Shown here: positions 26,301-38,300 of the stretch, piece after piece | How the letters are laid out: each line of letters opens with the position of its first letter | Position numbering within the stretch: position 1 is the first letter of the stretch | Assembly (NCBI GenBank): GCA_028564705.1 | Contig: JAPXFQ010002460.1 | Span: 1,557,501 to 1,621,500 of the forward strand | DNA length: 64,000 bases | From: Apricaphanius iberus | Taxonomy: Eukaryota > Chordata > Actinopteri > Cyprinodontiformes > Aphaniidae | Direction: 5' to 3' | Notes under the pieces: generated by a model | Seen by the model: only the letters and a program-made list of their open reading frames with translations | Database searches by the model: none | What the model was told of the DNA's origin: nothing | Position numbers and translations under genes: made by a program

Positions 26301-29300
26301 CCACATGAGACAGTAGAAAGTGCTCCTGGGCCACAACAACAACACATGCAACAGTTTACTAAAACAATACATCTGTAAACCATAGAAAGGGTTTGTAGGA
26401 TTGCAAATCTTTTGTGGAGGTTACTGATTGTTATTTTCTTATACATTCTACGCAGAAAGAGCAGATTCAGGTCTCTCCTTCTTTAAACATGTTTCCCATG
26501 TACAGCCAAGCTGAATCACGCATTTAAATGGAGGTTCGGGCGCCTACAGTCTCTGCATATTTGTGGTCCCGTTTACCGCAGATTTAGGGCCTTTTTTAGA
26601 CAAAAGAAAAATATTTGGGAGTAAATTTCCGCCCAAAAACACCTCAGAAATTCTGAGATTAAAGTCACATGTTTTCCAGAAAAAAATGGGAAATTCTTTC
26701 ATGTCAAACAGTAGAAAAATTACAAGTAAAAACTCAGAATTTCTGAGATTAATTTCAGCTATTTTCCAGGGGAAAAAAGCATAACTCTCTGATGTAGAAA
26801 AATAAAACATTTGCGGAAAAAAAAGAAATGTCAATGATTAAAGCCATACTTTTTCTTTTCTTTTTTACAAGTTTCTGACTTTACAATGTCAGAAATATCT
26901 TATTGTAGATGTCGAAAACGTATTCCTTTAATTATAGGAATATTTAACGTTTTTTTTCTCGCAACTTTTTTTTACTTTTCTACATCAGAGAATTAGGGTT
27001 TATTTTCTAAAAAAATATCAGAAATTAATCTAAAAAGATTGTCTCTTTTAATTTGTAATCTTACGTCTTTTGTGCCAGAGAATTTACGACTTTTTTTCTG
27101 TAAAATATGTGCAATTAGTCTCAGAAATTAAGAGTTTTTACTCTTAATTTTAATGATTTTTTTTTTACATCAGAGAATTTCCTAGTTTTTCTGGAAAATG
27201 TGTTTTTTGGGCGGAAATTTACCCCATAATATTTTTCTTTTGTCAACAATGGCCGTAATACCCCATCGTAAATGTCTGATTATTTTCCACCAACATAATT
27301 CTCATCCCTTAAACCCAGCACCCTGCTGCTCATCAGACCCACCTTAATAACTGGCCCAAAAAAGCTGCAGAATCGAGCAATTATTTCAAATCTAAGGGTA
27401 ATTTAAAATGCTACGACCTACTTCCACAAAGAATAACACTAATAGAGTCAGGAATAATTCTTTCTTTTGTCAGTTTATTGCAAACTCTATTATGTTTTTC
27501 ACCATTTCCTACAAAAAAATGAAGGTTCCATTAAAGAAAATGTTTTAAATCTAAGAGAATCTACAGCACAGGGTCATAAAATCGAGCTGCTTGTGTTTTA
27601 AATAGTCGTGTTTTCTTTTCTGGATCTGGAAACCTTCACCTGTTGTTACGAAATTCTCTAGTCTCACCACAGATTCTCAGCTGGATTTAGGTGTGGGCCA
27701 AATAAAACACGAGTCAGTCCATGTCTGGGTGGGTCTGCAGGTGGTCCGTCCTCTCTCTGGACCAGAACATCTGCATTTATAGATTCAGATTTGATCCCAC
27801 ACAGATGGGGTGTCAAAGTGAACAGATGGAGAGATGATTTCGCAGATTCTGCTCTACTTTTTCACATAAACCCATCAAAATAGAATAAAATGTGCGGTTT
27901 TAACATCCTTTCCTCCTGTTTACCTGCAGCAGCAGCAGCAGCAGCAGCAGCCGCCTCAGAAAACTGCCCCTCCAGAAACCAACGTCTACAACAAAGAGTG
28001 GGTCATCCTCGTTAACACGCTCGCCGTGCGACTCTCCTGCAGTGGCTGCGTGGAAAACACGCCTGACGCTCCTGTGTTGTGCTGTTTCCAGGGACGGACC
28101 CGCGGCCGAGGCTGAGAGGGTCTACATGTGCAGCTACGACTTCATCGCCAGGAACAGCAGCGAGCTGTCGGTGCAGCAAGGCGAGACACTGGAGGTGAAT
28201 TCACAAGCATACGTAGAAACCCAAAAGGGTTCCCATCATAGATTGTAAAAATGCTGCTATTCCTGGAGTTTCTGTTTCCAAAACAAAATCATAGTGGAAT
28301 AAAGATAAACAGACTGAATTTGCTAAACGACAGGAACAGGCCTACAAAGGAGTATTACTGCCGATGTAGAAACAGGTTTCGGGAGTAAATTTCCACCCAA
28401 AAAACTGTAGAGATTAATTTTAATATATTATTTTAAAAAGCAAGAAAATTTCTAAATCTATCGAGTCAAAAAAATTACGAGTTAAAACTCAGAATTTGTT
28501 TGGATTAATTTAAAATTGTTTTCCAGAAAAAAAACGTGGAAATTCTGAATTATAAAAGACAAAGATCTACGAGTTAAAACTTTAAGAATTAAAGATTAAT
28601 TTCACACATTTTTTAAGAAAAAGCAAGGAGAATCTCTGATTAATAAAAGTTGAAATATTTACGAGTTAAAACTCAGAAATATACAGATTATTTTAATATA
28701 TTTGCTAGAAAAACAAAAAGGTTTGGGAAATCTCTTATTTAATAAATTGAAAAATTTAGGAGTTAAAACTCCTAAGAAATTAAGAGATCAATTTAATATT
28801 TTTTCCAAAGCAAAAAAAAAGAACATTCTCTGATTTATAAAAGTTGAAAAGTTACTAGTGAAAACTGAGAAATTTAGAGATGAATTATACATATAAGGAA
28901 AAAACGAATAAATTCTATTAATTTATGAAACTCAAAAATGTCCATTAAAAGTCAAAACTCAGAAATTTTTAGATGAATTGTATGTCTTAAGAAAATAAAT
29001 TATGAAATGCCAGATAAATCCATCCTGCTGTTTCAGACCACCACTAAATGTTTGCGTTTGTTATTATGGTAGGATGGGAAAAACGATTATTCCTCAGGGG
29101 TTGCCATAGAGACCTTGGTGATGCAATCCTTTTGCCCCCTCATGTCTGTCACGTAAATCTATTTTAATCACTTCTTAATTAATAGTTCTCCCATTGAACA
29201 CACCATTTACTCTCTTCAAGCCAACATGTGCTGCACGTTCTCTTGTCTTTCCCGTTTTGAAGAAAACGAGCCTCATAATTATACCTAAACTCCAGGAATT

Positions 29301-32300
29301 GGATTAGACGGATTAACCGTTTACTTAACTCCGTTATTAGAACTGTGTTTTACAGTAAATCTTCTGAAATAAAAAGACTGGGCTTGTTTTGAGGTTTTCT
29401 GACCGTGTCCGTCTTTAAACAGGTGATCGAGTCATCAAGGCGCTGGTGGAAGTGTCGTAATCGGTACAACGAGGTGGGCTTTGTGCCCTTCAACATCCTG
29501 GAACCCGTGGATCACATAGAGAACCCCGCAGCCGGCGGACCCGCCAGTGTAAGAAACACACACACACACTTTGAAGTAAATGCATAACTCAAGGCTAAAT
29601 ATTTACTTTACAAATTCAATAATTAGCACTAAACTATATGTTAAATATGTAGCATTGAAGTAATTTTTTTTACTCAAAGCTAAATATTTAGCGGATATTC
29701 AAAGTCACTTGCCGAGAAGAAAGAGTGGATTATCAAAATAAAAGCTGGTTCTTGCTAACCTCCTTATTAACTCCTGCTGCCGGTTGCTGTAAATCCATTA
29801 CTAAACATCCGTACTGCTGTTAAATCGGCTAAATCTGCATTTTCAGATGAAATGCTCGACATGTTTGGATGAAAATGATCAATGATAAAGAGTTGACATA
29901 AGGTTCCAGCTTTTATTTTGGTACTCCGCTGCTGATTCTCCGAATGTGCATGTTAGCCACATATATAGCTAGTTAGTTTAGCTTGCTAGCTAAAGATGTA
30001 GCTTTAAACTCAATATTTATCTTTCTAATCAAGTAGATGGTTTAGAAATTAAATATTTAGTTTATAGACTAAATGTTTAGTTCACTAGCTAAATGTTTAG
30101 TTTTTAAAATAAGATCGTGGATTACCTAATGTCTGATTAGTCAAAAATTTACAAGTTAAAACTCAGAGATTTAGATTAATTTCATTTTTTCCTGAATAAA
30201 AGCTTGAAATTCTCTGATTTATTAAAACTGAAAATGTATGAGTTAAAACTCTGAAATTTAGAGATTAAATCCTAATTTTCCTGGACCAGAAAACTGCAAA
30301 TTCTCTGATTTATAAAAGTCAATTATTGATGAGTTAAAACTCAGAACTTTACAAATTATTTTAATATATTTTCTGAGTTAAAACTAATATATTAAATACA
30401 CATATTTTTCAGAAAGAAAACTTGGAATTCTCTGATTATTTATTATTTATTTTGCTAACTAAGTAGTTTGTTTAGAAATTAAATATTTAGTTTGTAGACT
30501 AAATGTTTTGTTCACTAGCTAAATGTTTAGTTTTTAAACTAAGAGCGTGAATTATCTAATAAATAGCGAAAATTTTTGCGCTCATCGGTTGTCCTTCATT
30601 TGCGGGCGATCAACAAAGATTGAATGTTTAATTCGTAACATGCACAAAGAGCAGTATTTTTTTTTCAACCTGCACCTTATTTTTAACATTTATTACGTTC
30701 CTTTTTTCACCCAGACAAGTTTGGAGCCACTCTGAGTCCTTTCGGGATATATATCCATATGATGGGAGTCAATGGGGGAACGTAAAGTGCAACGTCCAAA
30801 TAAGGCATTTTCTGCAACAAAACTCTTTAATTTCACCAAATATTTTGTTATGAATCTGTAGCATTATTCCCCTGTGAGTTTAGGAGGTGCTTTATTGTTG
30901 CTGAGTGAGCAGGCGAACGTAATAAATGCTATAAATAAGGTCCAGGTTGGGGATAAAAAAACGAACTTTCCCTTTAATTGAGGGCTTATTCGTCCGCTGC
31001 TGTGTGTATAGCCTTTCTGCTCCCTGCGCTGCGCACAGCCAGATAGAGAGGGAATAGGCGCGGTGGATTCATGAGGCGTCGTTGTCCAAAATAAATAATG
31101 GTCTATGGCTTAGAGAGTTCATGACTATTATGCTAGAATGTGTGTGAATGAGAACTTTTCATTTGTCAGTAATAAGCTTACAAGTTTCCTCGCTTATTTC
31201 TACTAATGTTGTTGAAATAAACTGCACTTTATCACGGCCCTAAAGTAGCCTATAAAAATCTAGTTTTAGCTTTGGATCTACCTGAATGTTTTGGGTATTT
31301 GGGGAAATTTGACAAGTTAAAGGCACAGTGTGTAATTTTAGGCCAGTAGGGGGCAGTGTATACCTAAATTATCACAAGCATGCGGTATCTGTGTCTTTGA
31401 GTAAGAAACTGAACTACAGAGGTCCAACTAGTGCTGTTTTCCCTGAGAATGATCCATTAGCAGCAACATGACGAGCGCATCAGTCTCTCTTTCATCGCTT
31501 GGAACTAGCCAAGAGGTAAAAATGTATTTATGGAGAAACTTTTTAGCATTTTGAGGGGAAATCAATGTTTTAATAGCGGGCGTGTTCCGTGCGCTTTGTC
31601 CATCCGGGTTCTTGTAGAAGTAAAGACGTCATCTAATATGGCTTTCCCCTGAAAAGAGGACCCACGCCTATGTATTTTAAAACTGATTTTTAAAGTCATG
31701 TTTTACAATATCGCCAATATTTTGCAATTAATGCGCTTTACGTAATTATTATTACATAATATTTTACTGGCTATTTTCAAAGATGTACTGCAAAAACTAA
31801 ACACTGTCACTTTAACTATATCTTGCTTTGTTTTGTTTGTGAAAAGTCATATACATACATAATTGTCGGTAGCTGCGTTTCCACTACCCATTAAATCGCA
31901 CAAATTGAAGTTGCGAAAAATAAATTTGCAAAAAACTCGTATTTTTCGATAAAACGTTTTTGCGTTTGGTGAGGTGGTTTTTCGAGCATATCGAAATTCA
32001 TATATTTCGCAAAAACGGCAATGGAAACACCTTTTTGAGCGACTACCGGATGTTACTACGAGCGTAAAAGACGAAGTAGGAGGAGGAGAAAGAAGGCATG
32101 TTTGGGTTCACGAAGAAACTGATTTAGTTTATGATGTAGGCATAACTAATAGATTCAAAACAGCGAACATTTATCAAGACTGCTCCCATGTAAAAGGGGT
32201 TTGTCGTGCCAACGCGTCTAAAAACCGTCTACGTCTCCTAATCATGGCTGATAATCGGCGCTAGCGCTGCGTCTGCAATATGAACACATCTACAGTAAAT

Positions 32301-35300
32301 GTTCACATCCGTCGCCACTTTTCTTACTCGCGTGAAAACTTGGGATTTAAACAAAGTTAGCTATTTAATGGAAACACCGCGATTGCGAAATTGTGTTTTT
32401 TAGACACTTGGGCAATATCGACAAAGTTTTGTGCATATTTGTAATGGAAACGCATTTACTGTGGTATTGTACGAATAAAAGGCATGTACAAATGCGTTGT
32501 GCGCGCAGTGAATTATGACGTAACTTTGCAAAAATAAAGGGTAGAGTGTCGACACAACTGTCACGTCTATGGCCAATAGAATATTAATTACTAATGAGTT
32601 AGAATTAATGTGAATTAGTTTTTAGTTATTCAGTAAGAAACGCATGATGAATGTGGTGGGACAAAGTTAAGAAATGCCTTTCAGAGGTGGTAAAAATAAG
32701 AACAGCCGGCGCAAACAGTTTAAAGTTTGATAAATAAAACTACGAATTGGAGGTTCTGCTCCCAATATTTTATGCCTTCTGAGAGAAAAACCCACGTTGC
32801 GTAATAATCTATGTTTAATGGGCGACATGCTCCCTGTGTCTGGTTAGTAAATCAGCTGCTGCTGGTTTTTGCACCAGATCTTTGATAAATCATGCCCTGA
32901 ATATTTAGCTTGCAATATAAATATTTAGCTATAAACTGTGACATTTATAAACGAATAAATAACATGGTCTCAAATATGACTTTGAAAAACAATCCTCCAT
33001 TTATTTATCTTTTACGAGAGGCTAAATAACCAAAATTATTGCTTTTTTTATTGATATTTTTGACTGTGTAACTGTACAAACGGAGCCCTCCACTGCAGTG
33101 TGTAACTTGAACAGCATAATCAACCTTCAACCTCCTCGTTGCCGCAGGTTCCAGCCCCGCCGCCCCTCAGCAAACCCGTCACTCCCATCCCTCCCAGTCC
33201 CCCAGCTCTGCTCCCCACGCCCTCCCAGTCCCCTCAGCGGCCTCGCAGCTCGCCGGGCCAACACCTGCCGGTCGCAGACGAAACAGATAAAGGTGAGGCG
33301 CTGAATCCAAAATGTGTTGATTTGATCTGCTATCAGGTGTTCTACCTGCTGAATGCTTAAGCAAAGATCATGTTTTTAGTAAAAGTATAATACTAACAAA
33401 AGAAAAAAAATATTTTAAAAATGTGTCCTAAAATATAAAATATTTAGAGGTTAGTTTGATTCACTGTTTATGATTAAAAAAAAAGAAAATATTCAGCAAA
33501 AAGAGATGAAACAATGTGACCATTGCACACTCTGGCTTTAGGGGGCGCTGTTTGTTCAAGCCCTATTAAATAAACATCCATCCATCCATTTTTTGAACCG
33601 CTTAGTCCCTCCAGGGGACCTGACCTGACGCTCATGTTAAGTCTTACTTAGTGTTAACACAGTTTTATCCTGGTAAACTGTTACTTACCCAGTGTTAGGT
33701 CATTGAATTATAGACATATAATTAAGATAACAGCAGAAAAAATATGTTTTTAATAGCACTGACCCATGCCCATATCGAACTGGATAAATCAGATTAGATC
33801 GTGATAATCGATTCTAACTCTTGACAAACGGAATAAAATCGATGCTTGAAATTCTAATCGATACCAAGCCCTACTCATAGCAATGCACAGTGAAATATTC
33901 TTCATTGTAAAATGAAAAAATATCCTGTTATTCATTTCCCATCCTGGTTTTCAGGGATTTTTTTGTGAGAAAAAAAAATCAGAGGTGGGTAGAGTCAAAA
34001 ATTATACTGATGTAAGAGGGGAAAATACTTCAACATATATTTACTCAAGTAAAAATTACTAAAGTAAGAGTGAAAAAGTAGTCTGTATAAAGGCTACCTT
34101 AATAACATCTGATATAAGAGTTTTAAAACGATGTCATTAGGGTAATAAAAATAAAAGTTTTGGGCAAATTCAGGTTAAAAAAAAGACACAAACAACTAAG
34201 AAATAACATATTTTAGCAGAAGAAACACTCTTCAAAGACATTTTTTTTCAGTATTATACCAACACTTACAGTAGGTAATGAATAAATATAACAGAACAAA
34301 TTTTAATAATAGTTTCTTTTTTAATAAACTGTAGGAGTCTCGTGTTTTTCCCCCCGTTAAAATATTTTGGTATTTCACAGTGGGTGGAGCATCCAGAAAT
34401 CTTACTTAAGAGTAAAAATACTTATAGTAGAGATACTTTATGGTATCATTCAAGTAAAAGTAGTCGGTAAAAAAACCTTCTTTAGTAACGTCTGATTTAA
34501 AATTATGTCACCAGACAAACAAAAAATAAAAGTTTTTGGCAAATTCAGGTAAAAAAATAAAGAATGCAAAAAAAAATATTAACTACAAAATAAAAAAATT
34601 GAGCAGAAGAAAAACTCTTTGAAGTCATTTTTTACAGTAATACACCAACACTTACAGTAGGTAATGAATAAAAATATAACAGAACAAGGTAAAAAGCAAT
34701 TTTAGTGGCGAATTAAATAATAGTTCTGTTTTTATTCTGAAAAGTTGCTGACGGTGGGCGGAGCTTCCAGAAATTTTACCTAAGAGTAAAAATACTTATA
34801 GTAGAGATACTGTATAATGGTAATATTCAAGTAAAAGTAAAAAGTAGGGTGTAGTAAAACTACTCTTAAAAGTAAAAGTTTCCCAAACTTAACTCAGGTG
34901 TGAGATACTTTATAATATTACTTAAGTAAATGTAACTAGTTACAGCTACGCACCGCAGACGCATCGAAGGTTTCCTGTTATTCATTGGTTTCTGCTTCCA
35001 CCTGAAGTGATGCTGGTGAACGACGAGCTGCTGCAGAGGCTGACCAACGGCAAGGCCAGCCTCAGCAAACCTCTGGTCATCCACCGAGCCGCAGAGACCT
35101 CCGTCCCGCTGGATTACCACTCTCCTCCGGAGGAGGTGGCCGAGTGGCTCCGAGGGAAGGGCTTCAGCGAACCGTGAGTCACGTTCGGGGCGACCTCCCC
35201 GCTTTCCGTGGCACCGCCCACGCCACCTGTGGGACTGACCTTTGGGTTTGACCTGTGGGTTTGACCTGTGGCTTTGACCTGTGGGTTTGACCTATGGCTT

Positions 35301-38300
35301 TGACCTGTGGGTCTGACCTTTGGGTTTGACCTGTGGGTTTGACCTGTGGCTTTGACCTGTGGGTTTGACCTATGGCTTTGACCTGTGGCTTTGACCTGTG
35401 GCTTTGACCTTTGGGTTTGACCTTTGGGTTTGACCTGTGGGTTTGACCTGTGGCTTTGACCTGTGGGTTTGACCTTTGGGTTTGACCTGTGGGTTTGACC
35501 TGTGGCTTTGACCTGTGGGTCTGAACTTTGGGTCTGACTGTGGGTTTGACCTTTGGGTTTGACCTTTGGGTCTGACCTGTGGGTTTGACCTTTGGGTTAA
35601 ACCTGTGGGTTTGACCTTTGGATTTGACCCACAGGTCTGACCTGTGGGTCAAACCTGTGGGTCAAACCTGTGGGTCTGACCTGCGGGTCTAACCTTTGGG
35701 TCTGACCTTTGGGTTTGACCTTTGGGTCTGACCTTTGGGTCTGACCTGTGGCTTTGACCTGTGGGTTTGACCTGTGGGTTTGACCTTTGGGTTTGACCCA
35801 CAGGTCTGACCTTTGGGTGAAACCTGTGGGTCTGACCTGTGGGTCTAACCTTTGGGTCTGACCTTTGGGTTTGACCTATGGCTTTGACCTGTGGGTTTGA
35901 CCTTTGGGTCTGACCTTTGGGTTTGACCCACAAGTCTGACCTTTGGGTCTAACCTTTGGGTCTGACCTTTGGGTTTGACCTATGGCTTTGACCTGTGGGT
36001 TTGACCTTTGGGTCTGACCTTTGGGTTTGACCCACAAGTCTGACCTTTGGGTCTAACCTTTGGGTCTGACCTTTGGGTTTGACCTATGGCTTTGACCTGT
36101 GGGTTTGACCTTTGGGTCTGACCTTTGGGTTTGACCCACAAGTCTGACCTTTGGGTCTAACCTTTGGGTCTGACCTTTGGGTTTGACCTGTGGCTTTGAC
36201 CTTTGGGTCTGACCTGTGCTGTCGTTGCTGCAGGACGGTCCAGTGTCTGAGCGTGCTGACGGGGGCGCAGCTTTTCTCGCTCAACAAGGAGGAGCTGCGG
36301 GCCGTGCTTCCGGACGAGGGCGTCAGGGTGTACAGCCAGCTCACAGTGCAGAAGGCGCAGCTGGAGGTAAACGCCACGCTTCCTCGCTTTTCATTCTTTG
36401 TTTCTCGTACATTTGATCCTCACACAATATGATCTAATCATGGAGTCACTTTGGAGTCCGCATCCAGAGAAAAAACCAACAAATCGTTTACTTAAGGCCC
36501 CCCATAAATGCTGAAACTGAACAAAGACTAGAGATGTTATAATTAATAAAAATGTGAATATTACTCCATTAGATTTTGTTCTGTTTCAGAGTAGATTATA
36601 TAAATAAAATACATTGTTTAAATTTGTGTATGGTAACTAGGCAAGTTTATTTGTAACAATTATTTTTTTTAAATTATATTTTTATTTAAAAATGTAAAAA
36701 TATATATGTCTAAATCAAATACATTTATAAGAAAAACATGCATATACTTTTATGTATATCCTTTTTAATTTAGAAAAAAAAATCTACTTTCAAATGTGAA
36801 CTAAATTAATGCTGAAAATGAACAGAGCGCACTAAAATTGAAAAATATTAAAATTGATGAAAATGTGAATATTACTCCATTTTATGTCATTATGTTTCAG
36901 TGAATTTAAAAAAATGCAATTGTTTAAATTTTAGTGTAGTAACTAGGCGGGTTTCGTTGTAAATAATTTTTTTAAGATTAAAATTCTATTTTTATTTTAA
37001 AATGAAAAAAATATGTATATATATTTAAATCAAATACATTTATAAGAAAAAAAATGTATATACTATACTTTTTAATTTATAAATTAAAAAAATCTATTTT
37101 AAAATGTGAATTAAATAAATTTTGAATTTGAACAGAGCGCAGATGATAAAATTAATAAAAATGTTAATATTATGTTTTGTTTTGTTTCAGTGTAGTTAGT
37201 TATGTTAAAAAATGTTTAAATTGTTTAAATTTGTGTGCGGCAACTAGGCAAGTTTCTTTGTAACTAAATATTTTTTTTAAATTAAAATTCAATTTTTATT
37301 TTAAAATTAAAAATATATATATTTAAATCAAATACATTTATAAGAAAAAAATGTATATACTATACTTTTTAATTTATAAATTAAAAAATCTATTTTAAAA
37401 TGTGAATATTGCTCCATTTGATGTCATTTTGTTTCAGTGTATTTCAAAAAAATCTATTGTTTAGATTTTAGTGTGGTAACTTGGCAAGTTTTTTTGTAAA
37501 TAATTTTTTTATAAATTCTATTTTTATTTCAGGCAAGGCAATTTTATTTATCTAGCACACTTTCAACACAAGGCAATTCAGTGTACTTTACATGATTACA
37601 GAAATGTGAAAATGAAAACATAGAATCACTAAAAGAAAGCATAAACAAACATTTATAAGAGAAACAATAAAGACAACATTTAGCATTTGATTACAAGCAA
37701 CAATTTAGGATAAAAACATTTAATAGGACAGTTACTCATAAGCAAGTCTAAATAATTTTAATTTTAGATTTAAAACTGAACCTAAAAAATCAAAATTAAA
37801 GAAAAAAATAAAATTGCATTACAAATTACATACTGTAACTTTTAAATTAGGAAAAAAAAAGTTTTCAATTTTGAATTAAATTAAAAGCTGAAATATAAAT
37901 GCGGAAAGAGAGCAGATGTTAAAATTTATGAAAATGTAAATATTACTCCATTTGATGTCATTTTGTTTCAGTGTGTTTAAAACAATTCTGTTTAAATTTT
38001 AAATAAGGTAACTGGGCAAGTTCTAATTATTCTAATAATTTGATTTTTTTTTATTAAATCTTGCAAAAATATTTAAATACATTTAAAGAAATAAAAATGT
38101 ACATACTGTACCTTTTAAAATAAAAAAAACGTGTTCGTTATATTTAAAAATTATAATTAAATAAAACGTCAAATTAATTTTTAATATTCGTTGTGATTTT
38201 TGTGTTACTATTGTCACAATCTGATGCTTTAATTTAACCTTTCCATTTTGTTTGAGCATAAGATTGTCTCAGCAAATATTAACAATTACATCTGATTCAT

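Noticed and set aside
31974..32264. 96-codon frame in eps8l1 intron 15
   Set aside because: Lies entirely inside an inverted-repeat MITE; composition random.
35179..36377. Long minus-strand frames rich in [17 protein letters not shown] repeats
   Set aside because: They are read-through of the 13-bp minisatellite: 13 bp translated in three frames gives a 13-residue period with no stops. No start context, splice signals or domain.
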